Shown in pieces: positions 1 to 5,897 of a stretch of 8,298 nucleotides of DNA. Both the position numbers and the translations under genes were made by a program. Every line of letters starts with the position of its first letter. Positions within the stretch are counted from its first letter, which is position 1. A model generated the notes under the pieces. The model was not told the origin of the DNA, searched no databases, and saw only the letters and a list, made by a program, of their open reading frames with translations. The stretch is from Pseudomonadota bacterium (GTDB lineage Bacteria; Pseudomonadota; Alphaproteobacteria; Rhizobiales; Hyphomicrobiaceae): the NCBI GenBank assembly GCA_023428365.1, contig JAEYYQ010000132.1, positions 1 to 8,298 on the forward strand. The letters are read 5' to 3'.

Positions 1-143
1 AATCGATGTACGGGCGGAAGTACATGGGCGTGGAGCGTTCGACGTTCCTGATCGATAAGACGGGACGGGTCGCCAAGGCATGGCGCAAGGTCAAGGTACC
101 GAAGCACGCCCAAGCTGTTCTTGATGAGCTCCGCAATCTTTAA
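1..143 (+). CDS. bcp: Bcp/PrxQ-type peroxiredoxin, C-terminal fragment (5' end outside window)
   Basis: Translation from base 3 gives 46 residues ending in LDELRNL and a TAA stop. The segment KYMGVERSTFLIDKTG followed by WRKVKVPKHAQAVL is typical of the C-terminus of bacterioferritin comigratory protein, an atypical thiol-dependent peroxidase that reduces hydroperoxides in the cytoplasm with thioredoxin as the usual donor. The conserved Arg in the ERSTFLID strand, which helps position the peroxidatic Cys in this family, is visible. The peroxidatic Cys itself lies upstream of the window, so completeness and Cys type cannot be judged. The next gene on the same strand, a bactofilin, starts 176 bases later, so co-transcription is possible but not shown. 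Identification rests on family recognition and is fairly secure despite the short fragment. Confidence 0.85.
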   Translation, partial: SMYGRKYMGVERSTFLIDKTGRVAKAWRKVKVPKHAQAVLDELRNL

Positions 144-150
144 GAGTGAT

Positions 151-180
151 GGGAGCGCTACAGCTTCCGACAAAATTTTT
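151..180 (+). terminator. Possible weak terminator after the peroxiredoxin gene
   Basis: Eight bases past the stop codon, GGAGC can pair with GCTTCC (one bulged T) across a short loop. A short A run and then five Ts follow at 176-180. The stem is short and the U-tract begins several bases after it, so this is a weak intrinsic-terminator candidate only. The remaining bases up to the bactofilin start contain a five-base inverted repeat (TCCGC at 250-254 with GCGGA at 263-267) and no convincing promoter. Confidence 0.3.
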
Positions 181-304
181 GCACTGCGATGACCGCGTCT
201 GCTGCGTGTGGTAGGTTCGTCATAGCGCATCAATGCTGATCGGGAGATATCCGCGCCGTTTTGCGGACATCCTTTGCCAGTAGCGATCCAAGTTAGAGTT
301 GAGT

Positions 305-314
305 GGGAGAGGGG
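305..314 (+). promoter_or_regulatory. Ribosome binding site deciding the bactofilin start
   Basis: The purine run GGGAGAGGGG contains GAGG at 309-312, seven bases before the ATG at 320. An in-frame TTG at 299 would lie upstream of this run and has no comparable Shine-Dalgarno sequence, so the ATG is preferred. Confidence 0.7.
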
Positions 315-319
315 TCTCA

Positions 320-796
320 ATGTTTACGAGTAGGAAGGGCGAGCGGGACGGCGTTACGGTTCCGGTGCCCGGCACGAACACGGCCCATGTTCCTGCTCCG
401 CCACCTCAAACCCAGCGCGCACCGGTTCGATCCGGCGATCGGTCGTCGACATCCATGATCGGGGCAGACTTGGTCATCGTCGGCAACCTGATCTCCAACG
501 GCCTCGTTCAAATCGACGGCGAAATTCAGGGTGACGTTCACGGCACCCACATCGTCGTCGGCGAATCCGCACGGATCACCGGCGGGATCGTGTCGGAAGA
601 GGTCGTCGTACGCGGCACCGTGATGGGTTCGATCCGCGGCCGCAAAGTCATGCTGCAGTCGGACAGCAAGGTCGAGGGCGACATCTATCACAAGACCCTG
701 GCCATCGAGCAGGGCGCGTATTTCGAGGGCAAATCGCGGCGCAGTGACGATCCGCTGGCCGGTGTCGAGCGTCCGGAACTGCCGCCCGCGGCTTGA
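320..796 (+). CDS. Bactofilin (polymer-forming cytoskeletal protein)
   Basis: This encodes a 158-residue protein of the bactofilin family, whose members polymerise without nucleotide into filaments and scaffold cell-envelope proteins such as peptidoglycan enzymes. Residues about 1-43 are Pro/Ser/Arg-rich and probably disordered. Residues about 44-137 form the core, a run of short hydrophobic and glycine-rich rungs (VIVGNLISNGLVQIDGEIQG, HIVVGESARITGGI, VVVRGTVMGSI, KVMLQSDSKVEGDI) that match a right-handed beta-helix. The IDGEIQGDV segment is highly characteristic. The C-terminal tail is again Pro-rich and charged. There is no membrane segment or signal peptide, so the product is cytosolic or peripherally membrane-bound. 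The ATG at 320 is chosen over the in-frame TTG at 299 because of its Shine-Dalgarno sequence. The gene converges on the ATPase gene, with 40 bases between the stop codons and no clear terminator between them. The family call is confident; the specific cellular role is unknown. Confidence 0.92.
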   Translation: MFTSRKGERDGVTVPVPGTNTAHVPAPPPQTQRAPVRSGDRSSTSMIGADLVIVGNLISNGLVQIDGEIQGDVHGTHIVVGESARITGGIVSEEVVVRGTVMGSIRGRKVMLQSDSKVEGDIYHKTLAIEQGAYFEGKSRRSDDPLAGVERPELPPAA

Positions 797-836
797 TCCG
801 AGCGGCCCCAAGGCATCTCGAATTGTAAGGGCTATA

Positions 837-3461
837 TCACTTCACCTCCCACGGCTGGATCGTCAGACGCGTCCCTCCGAGCGTTTCGAAGGTGCGCGTC
901 CGGCACGTGAGAACGACCACCTGATGCACCACTGAAGCGGCGCGTAACGCCCCGAATATCGCTTCGATTCGGCTGTCGTCCGCATAGACCAGGGCGTCGT
1001 CCAAGATTAACGGCCCTGGCCAACCCGTGTCGGCCAGCAAACGAGCGAAGGCGAGCCGAACGAGCACGGCGATCTGCTCCTGGGTCCCCTTGCTTAACAC
1101 CGCAATCTGCTCCGGCGTGGCGTCGCGGTGCAGGGTTTCGACTCCAAGGGCGCGATCCATGCCGATGCGTGCGCCGGGGAACACCATTTGCGCATAGTGT
1201 TCCAGCCTGCTCGTGACGGGGGCGAGATAAAGATCCCGCGACTGCTGCTCGACCTCTCCGATCACATCCAGTAGCAAGCCCAGCGCGTCGCGATCCGCTT
1301 CGAACTGAGCGACACGGGAATTCGCGATCGTCAGGTCTTCCTGAAGCGCGCGCACCCGCGCATCAACGCCATCGTGCATGTCGCGTTCAAGGTGCACCTC
1401 GAGCACCTTGATGCTCTGCTCCGTTGCCTTAATCTCCTCATTCAAGGACAGCTCAGCTTTGGCGGCGTCGGAGAGTTCGGCGTCCAGCGCTCGCATGCGA
1501 GTGTCATCGAGTGCCTTTTCCAACCACGCGCCACGCTCGACGACGACGGCATTAACGGCCTCGTCCGCCGCCAATCCATCGTCCTGGAGCGCTTTCAAAC
1601 GGGGCCCGCGCTCTTCAACCGGCGGCAGCACATCTTCGAGTTCGGCGATGCGGCGGTCGCGTGCTGTACGTTCGGCTTCGCTGCGCGCCAGTATTTCCTG
1701 CGCGCGGGCCTGGGCGTGGCTAGCGTCTTCAAACTCCTGCTCCGCCCCATTGCGAGCACGCGTCAGACGGTCGACCTCGGCCTCAATGATGGGCCGTTCA
1801 GGGAGATCGGCGGCATCTTCGCCTTGAGCATCCACGTGCAGGCGCTGTTCTTCATCGACCAACGCCTCAATGCCGTTCGGTGCACGCGCGGCCAAAGCAT
1901 CCGAAGCCTTCTGCAGCTCTCGTTCTCGCTCGCGCCGCGCTGCAAGCCGTTGCCGGGCTTCTTCCAGGTCCGCGACGTCAGCTCCCGCCAACAGCTCGGC
2001 AAACTTCCCTTTCAGGCGCTCCAACTCGGCGTGATCTGCCTGGGCGTTCTCGGACAGCGCTGGATCAATCGTGATCGTGCCGATACCGTCGATGTCAATG
2101 ACCAGCGGACGTGCGGGCATCAGTTGCGCGCCGTCCTGCAATGCCTGGCCATCGGCGCGCATCCGTCCTGCGCCTCCGGCGGTGTAGGCAATGCGGACCT
2201 TCGGCAAGCTTGCGGAAATCCTGACCTCTAAAGCAGCCATCGCGCGCGCATTCTGCTCGGCTGTCGCAACCAGACTTTCCGTAATCGCCTCTGCGGCCAA
2301 CTCGGCGCGAATATCCTCCCGCAGCCGGACCGCGCTCCGAGCCTCCGCCAAAAGCGTTTGGATCTGTGACAGCTTGAGACGCGCTTCACGGCGGCGGTCG
2401 GCGAGATCGCGCTGCTTTAAATGCTCCTGCTCGCGTTCGAGGGCCGCACGCAGGTCATCACGGGCTGTGCGCGCCGCCGTCGCGCGATGAATGGCTTGTT
2501 CGAGCGTTGCCCTGGCCTGCTCCTCAACCGAACGGCCATCATGGATAGCGTGCAGCAAGGCCTGCCACTGATCGAGCTGGCCAGTGAGGGTCTTGAGGTT
2601 CTGGCGAACCGCAGCCTGCCGCCCCGACGCGACTTTCAGGTTACCATCTGCAATCTGCAGGTTCTGGCGCGCGGCCTTGGCTTCCTCGCGTGCCGCCGTC
2701 AGGCGCTTCACGCGGTCCCGCCGCTCCGCGATGAGGGACGGAGCCGTGAGGTGCGCGTAACGCTCCTTCAGCCCCTGCATGGTGATAATGCGCTCTTCGG
2801 CCGCTTGTGCTGCGGCACACGCTGTATCGAACTGCTGCTGGACAGCATCCCTTTCGGCAAGAGCCTTCTTATAGTCGCCCGTCGCCCGTGCCTGCCCCGG
2901 CGTGACAATCAATTTGCGCTGCTGCTCGGCAAGGGCGCGAATGGCGCGCAGTTCCTGGCCGCCACTTGCTGTTTGCACCTCGCGCTCGATGGCAAGGCTG
3001 AGTGGCTCGCGGGCCGCGTCATCGTAACGGGCGGGCTCCAGTGTGCTGCTTTGTTCAAGCCACAGCAGGTTAATCAGCTTTTCCGCTCCGCCTTCCCCGA
3101 TCAGATCGAGGGCCGCCTGATGTGCCTCGTCGGCACGTGCGACGACCTTTCCGGTATCGACATTGGTGAGCACCGCCTGCCGTTCGTTGAGGTACTGCTT
3201 GCGCAGACGCCACAGCGCACCGTCCGCTTCGAAATCCGCCTCGATCATTGGCGCGCCACCGCCATACGGTCGCAACCGCTGCAGATCCTTGGTATTGGCC
3301 GACTGCTTGGCCGTGAACAGCAGCCGCAATCCCTTCAACAGTGTCGATTTGCCGAGCTCGTTGTGCCCGGCCAGCACGTCGAGACCACCGGAGAAACCTT
3401 CCACGGCGACCGCTGTGGAAAAACAGCCGACTTCGCGCAGACGAATGGCGCGGATTTTCAC
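837..3461 (-). CDS. YhaN/SbcC/Rad50-like coiled-coil ATPase, DNA repair
   Basis: This encodes an 874-residue ABC-type ATPase of the SMC/Rad50/SbcC superfamily, closest in layout to YhaN. Walker A is GHNELGKST at residues 32-40, a Q-loop-like LLWLEQ ends at Q137, the signature LSKGTQEQ is at 789-796, and Walker B LILDD is at 818-822. The two ATPase halves are separated by long Ala/Glu/Arg-rich coiled coils (about 195-415 and 472-735). A beta-rich glycine-containing segment at about 416-467 (RPLVIDIDGIGTITIDP at its end) sits where the hinge would be. There are only three cysteines (13, 215, 853) and no CXXC zinc hook, which argues against true SbcC/Rad50. The acidic residue after the Walker B Asp is Asp822 rather than the usual Glu, as in RecF-type ATPases. 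The start is GTG, overlapping the upstream TGA as GTGA, with GGGAGG six bases before it. By family analogy it acts with the upstream nuclease on DNA ends; the substrate is unknown. Confidence 0.88.
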   Translation of the reverse strand: MKIRAIRLREVGCFSTAVAVEGFSGGLDVLAGHNELGKSTLLKGLRLLFTAKQSANTKDLQRLRPYGGGAPMIEADFEADGALWRLRKQYLNERQAVLTNVDTGKVVARADEAHQAALDLIGEGGAEKLINLLWLEQSSTLEPARYDDAAREPLSLAIEREVQTASGGQELRAIRALAEQQRKLIVTPGQARATGDYKKALAERDAVQQQFDTACAAAQAAEERIITMQGLKERYAHLTAPSLIAERRDRVKRLTAAREEAKAARQNLQIADGNLKVASGRQAAVRQNLKTLTGQLDQWQALLHAIHDGRSVEEQARATLEQAIHRATAARTARDDLRAALEREQEHLKQRDLADRRREARLKLSQIQTLLAEARSAVRLREDIRAELAAEAITESLVATAEQNARAMAALEVRISASLPKVRIAYTAGGAGRMRADGQALQDGAQLMPARPLVIDIDGIGTITIDPALSENAQADHAELERLKGKFAELLAGADVADLEEARQRLAARRERERELQKASDALAARAPNGIEALVDEEQRLHVDAQGEDAADLPERPIIEAEVDRLTRARNGAEQEFEDASHAQARAQEILARSEAERTARDRRIAELEDVLPPVEERGPRLKALQDDGLAADEAVNAVVVERGAWLEKALDDTRMRALDAELSDAAKAELSLNEEIKATEQSIKVLEVHLERDMHDGVDARVRALQEDLTIANSRVAQFEADRDALGLLLDVIGEVEQQSRDLYLAPVTSRLEHYAQMVFPGARIGMDRALGVETLHRDATPEQIAVLSKGTQEQIAVLVRLAFARLLADTGWPGPLILDDALVYADDSRIEAIFGALRAASVVHQVVVLTCRTRTFETLGGTRLTIQPWEVK

Positions 3462-4591
3462 GATGCGCCTCCCGTCTGGGTTTCGCGCGTCATCTGATAG
3501 AGTTTGCGCAGGGCCAGCGCGGCCGCCCCGGCGCGCCCACTGTTCTGATCCCGGGCGATGGCGCTCAGTGTTTCCGCCACACGGCGCACATCGCCACTGC
3601 CGAATTCCTCCAACTCAATGGCTTCCGGAAGCACCGTCACCGCGGATGTGTCGATTGCGAAATGGAACAGGCGGGGGCCCAGCATCGCCAGCTGCTCTTC
3701 GGCTTCGGCCCATCCCGACAGCGAAGGCGCCCCCGTGATCTTAAGGTTCAACAGCACGCGTTCCGCATGGGGCTGATCGGTAAGCAGCGCATCGAGAGCC
3801 TGCTGTACGCTTCCGGCAGTGACGTCGACGGATCGCTTGAGCCACGTATACTGGCCCGTCGCATGGCGCTCGACGCGCGGACTATGCTGCGGCCCGTCGA
3901 GATGGACCGCGAGTACGAAGCCCGGTTCATTGTCGGGAAAGCGGTCAGGTTCAGGGGTTCCGGAATACCAGACGCGATCCGAAATGCGCGTCAGGCCATG
4001 CCAGTCGCCGAGCGCCAGATACGACAGCCCGGCACTCGCCGCACGGTTTGGAGAAATCGGCACTGCTGCATCGCCGTCCTCGCCGCCGAAACCCTGGATC
4101 GAACCGTGCGCCAAGCCGATCCTGTAGCGCGCAGAAGCAGTCTCGGCCGTGTCCATCCACGCCGTCGGATCGGCTACCGCGGTCTTGGCCTTCAGCGGGG
4201 CAGTCAACAGCGCCACGTCCGGCGCCATGGCGACCACGCCGGGTTCCAGATGCAGCCGCACATTGGCTGGCACGCCCTTGCGCACGAGCCTGTCCCAGAT
4301 GCCACCCGGATGCGCCGGATCGTGATTACCCGGTAGCAGGTGCCACACCAGATCCTGCGCGCGCCGCATGCGATCGAGTGACTGGACAAGATCCATGTCG
4401 GGAATATCGCGCGCGTCATAGACATCGCCCGCCACGAGAACATGCTCCGCACCGTTGGCGCGGGCGATAGTCGTGATGCGATCGATCGCGGATCGCCGCG
4501 CCTCGGCCAGAAATGCTGCTCGATCGGACGCAAATCCGCCGAACGGCTTGCCGATTTGCCAGTCGGCGGTATGCAGGAACGTAAAGGTCAT
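3458..4591 (-). CDS. YhaO/SbcD/Mre11-like metallophosphoesterase, DNA repair exonuclease
   Basis: This encodes a 377-residue protein with the calcineurin-like phosphoesterase fold of SbcD/Mre11 nucleases. The motifs appear in order: HTADWQIG (Asp10), GDVYD (Asp56), GNHD (89-91), LAHG (His162) and LGDWHG (Asp196, His198). The family normally has D-x-H in the first motif and G-H-x-H in the last; here these read D10-x-Q12 and G-D196-x-H198, so two usual metal-ligand positions are changed. The residues after about 240 form the C-terminal part that in SbcD/Mre11 contacts DNA and the ATPase partner, ending in a basic and helical stretch. The ATG at 4591 is the only plausible start, because the first conserved strand begins at residue 3. 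No Shine-Dalgarno sequence precedes it, and a promoter ends six bases upstream, suggesting a leaderless mRNA. It is the first gene of a two-gene operon with the ATPase, with LexA control predicted from the operator upstream. Nuclease activity is inferred from family; the true substrate and metal are unknown. Confidence 0.87.
   Translation of the reverse strand: MTFTFLHTADWQIGKPFGGFASDRAAFLAEARRSAIDRITTIARANGAEHVLVAGDVYDARDIPDMDLVQSLDRMRRAQDLVWHLLPGNHDPAHPGGIWDRLVRKGVPANVRLHLEPGVVAMAPDVALLTAPLKAKTAVADPTAWMDTAETASARYRIGLAHGSIQGFGGEDGDAAVPISPNRAASAGLSYLALGDWHGLTRISDRVWYSGTPEPDRFPDNEPGFVLAVHLDGPQHSPRVERHATGQYTWLKRSVDVTAGSVQQALDALLTDQPHAERVLLNLKITGAPSLSGWAEAEEQLAMLGPRLFHFAIDTSAVTVLPEAIELEEFGSGDVRRVAETLSAIARDQNSGRAGAAALALRKLYQMTRETQTGGAS
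3468..3473 (-). promoter_or_regulatory. Shine-Dalgarno GGGAGG for the GTG start of the ATPase gene
   Basis: On the minus strand GGGAGG lies six bases before the GTG at 3461-3459, inside the end of the upstream nuclease gene. It supports the GTG start and the four-base GTGA overlap, an arrangement typical of translational coupling. Confidence 0.75.
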
Positions 4592-4597
4592 GCCGCG

Positions 4598-4626
4598 ATA
4601 ATGTTCTCTTTATGTTCTCGTTGCAA
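4598..4626 (-). promoter_or_regulatory. Sigma-70-type promoter of the nuclease and ATPase operon
   Basis: Read on the minus strand, TTGCAA (4626-4621) and CATTAT (4603-4598) are separated by exactly 17 bases, each matching four of six consensus positions. The expected start, seven bases past the -10 element, is base 4591, the A of the nuclease ATG. This is a visual match with good spacing, strengthened by the operator placed in the spacer. Confidence 0.6.
4603..4617 (-). promoter_or_regulatory. LexA operator (SOS box), alphaproteobacterial GTTC-N7-GTTC type
   Basis: The plus strand reads GTTCTCTTTATGTTC, a perfect direct repeat GTTC-N7-GTTC; the operon strand reads GAAC-N7-GAAC. This is the established LexA recognition form in alphaproteobacteria, unlike the CTG-N10-CAG box of gammaproteobacteria. 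It fills most of the promoter spacer and its last base is the first base of the -10 element, so bound LexA should block RNA polymerase. The downstream genes are DNA-repair-like, which agrees with SOS control. The divergent oxidoreductase starts 124 bases away on the other side and is a less likely target. Confidence 0.75.
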
Positions 4627-4741
4627 GAGGCTTATTCACGGCAACCGATCCAGTGGATAAGTAGCCGTTGCGCCAAGCGAGGGCATGTCTCATGAATCGG
4701 CCGCGCTCAAGGCCGTGGCTCGGGAAGATGGGGGATAACTC

Positions 4742-5860
4742 ATGTTGGCGGATGTCGAGACAATCGTCGTCGGAGCCGGCGTTGTCGGCCTCGCTATTGC
4801 GCGCGCACTCGCCATGTCTGGACAGGAGGTCCTGGTCCTCGAACAGCACGACTTGATCGGTTCGGAGACCAGTTCGCGCAACAGCGAGGTCATTCACGCC
4901 GGCATCTACTATCCAACAGGCAGCCTCAGGGCAAAACTGTGCGTGGACGGCAAGGAGCGTCTCTATCGTTTCTGTGCTGAAAATGGCGTGCCCCATCGCT
5001 GCTGCGAGAAGCTGCTCGTTGCGACATCGGAAGATCAGATGCCGAAACTTCGCGCCATTCAGGACACCGCAGCACGCAACGGCGTCGAGGATCTGGTTTT
5101 CCTGACAGCAGCCGAAGCACGAAAGCTGGAGCCCGAGGTGTCCTGCACTGCGGCCCTGCTGTCTCCATCGACCGGCCTTGTCGACACGCACGGCTTCATG
5201 CTGGCACTTGAGGGACACGCCGAAGCGCACGGCGCACAGGTCGTGCTGAACAGCCGGGTCGCCGCGATCCGGGCTGCCGAGGCGAACCTTTTCGCTATCG
5301 ATATTGCAGATACCGCCGACGCAACAGCGTCTATCAGTACGATCACGTGCCGCAAGCTCGTGATATCGGCGGGGCTACACGCGTCCCGGCTCGCAAACAT
5401 GATGAAGTATCCGTCGGGGTACACGCCGCCTGCGACCTACTTCGCGAAAGGGCAGTACTACGCGCTCGCCGGCCGCTCACCCTTTTCGCGGCATATCTAC
5501 CCGATGCCACAAGGCGCGTGGCTCGGGCTTCACGCCACCGTGGATCTTTCGGGGCGTTGCAAATTCGGGCCGGACATCGCGTGGATTCCGAAGATCGACT
5601 ACAGCTTCGAACCGGAGAAGCTGGCGAAATTTCTGGATTTCATCCGCAGCTACTATCCCGGGCTTGATGCCGAGCGGCTGCATCCCGACTACACGGGCAT
5701 CCGTCCGAAGCTTTACCGCGAGGACGAGCCGGTGCCTGATTTCGCGTTTCACGGCGAGGCCCAGCACGGCCACTCAGGACTTGTGATGCTGTTCGGAATC
5801 GAAAGCCCGGGACTCACCTCCGCACTTGCCATCGGAGATATAGTCGCCGGGATGCTCTGA
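4742..5860 (+). CDS. FAD-dependent oxidoreductase, L-2-hydroxyglutarate oxidase/dehydrogenase-like
   Basis: This encodes a 372-residue flavoprotein of the DAO (D-amino acid oxidase-like) family. The N-terminal Rossmann motif GAGVVG is at residues 11-16, with Glu34 in LVLEQ positioned to bind the FAD ribose. SSRNSEVIHAGIYYP at 45-59 is the segment typical of L-2-hydroxyglutarate oxidases. The C-terminal GIRPKL (319-324) and GIESPGLTSALAIG (353-366) form the second FAD-contacting region. The length fits the short bacterial LhgO-like proteins. The likely reaction is oxidation of L-2-hydroxyglutarate to 2-oxoglutarate, feeding electrons to oxygen or the quinone pool, but related 2-hydroxy acids or amines cannot be excluded from sequence alone. 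There is no signal peptide, and a soluble or membrane-associated cytoplasmic enzyme is expected. GGGGG seven bases before the ATG supports the start. The gene is divergent from the repair operon and convergent with aapM; it stands alone in its orientation. Confidence 0.8.
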   Translation: MLADVETIVVGAGVVGLAIARALAMSGQEVLVLEQHDLIGSETSSRNSEVIHAGIYYPTGSLRAKLCVDGKERLYRFCAENGVPHRCCEKLLVATSEDQMPKLRAIQDTAARNGVEDLVFLTAAEARKLEPEVSCTAALLSPSTGLVDTHGFMLALEGHAEAHGAQVVLNSRVAAIRAAEANLFAIDIADTADATASISTITCRKLVISAGLHASRLANMMKYPSGYTPPATYFAKGQYYALAGRSPFSRHIYPMPQGAWLGLHATVDLSGRCKFGPDIAWIPKIDYSFEPEKLAKFLDFIRSYYPGLDAERLHPDYTGIRPKLYREDEPVPDFAFHGEAQHGHSGLVMLFGIESPGLTSALAIGDIVAGML

Positions 5861-5877
5861 GGACGTTCAAAACAGCA

Positions 5878-5897
5878 ACCGGCGCCTCAGCGCCGGT
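5878..5897 (-). terminator. Intrinsic terminator hairpin of the aapQM operon
   Basis: ACCGGCGC (5878-5885) and GCGCCGGT (5890-5897) form a perfect eight-base-pair stem with a four-base loop, CTCA. The loop contains the aapM stop codon (TGA on the minus strand). After the stem the minus strand continues TGCTGTTTTG, a modest U-rich tail. On the plus strand no T run follows, so the hairpin is a better terminator for aapM, although it could also slow transcription from the oxidoreductase side, whose stop lies 17 bases before it. Confidence 0.6.

Noticed and set aside
299..319. TTG start adding seven residues to the bactofilin
   Set aside because: The Shine-Dalgarno-like purine run lies after this TTG and correctly before the ATG at 320.
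317..811. 164-codon minus-strand open frame opposite the bactofilin
   Set aside because: The plus strand encodes a clear bactofilin beta-helix; the reverse frame has no family features.
781..836. GCCGC-CC-GCGGC palindrome and GCCC/GGGC pairs as a terminator between bactofilin and the ATPase gene
   Set aside because: The loop of the first is too small and it lies in coding sequence; the second needs a long loop; neither has a T run.
1374..3497. Long plus-strand open frames (1374-2231 and 2421-3497) opposite the ATPase gene
   Set aside because: They lie antisense to a gene with full Walker A, signature and Walker B motifs, show no recognisable domain, and are typical stop-poor shadows in GC-rich DNA.
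3341..4336. 331-codon plus-strand open frame opposite the nuclease gene
   Set aside because: It is Arg/Pro-rich with no domain and lies antisense to a well-supported metallophosphoesterase.
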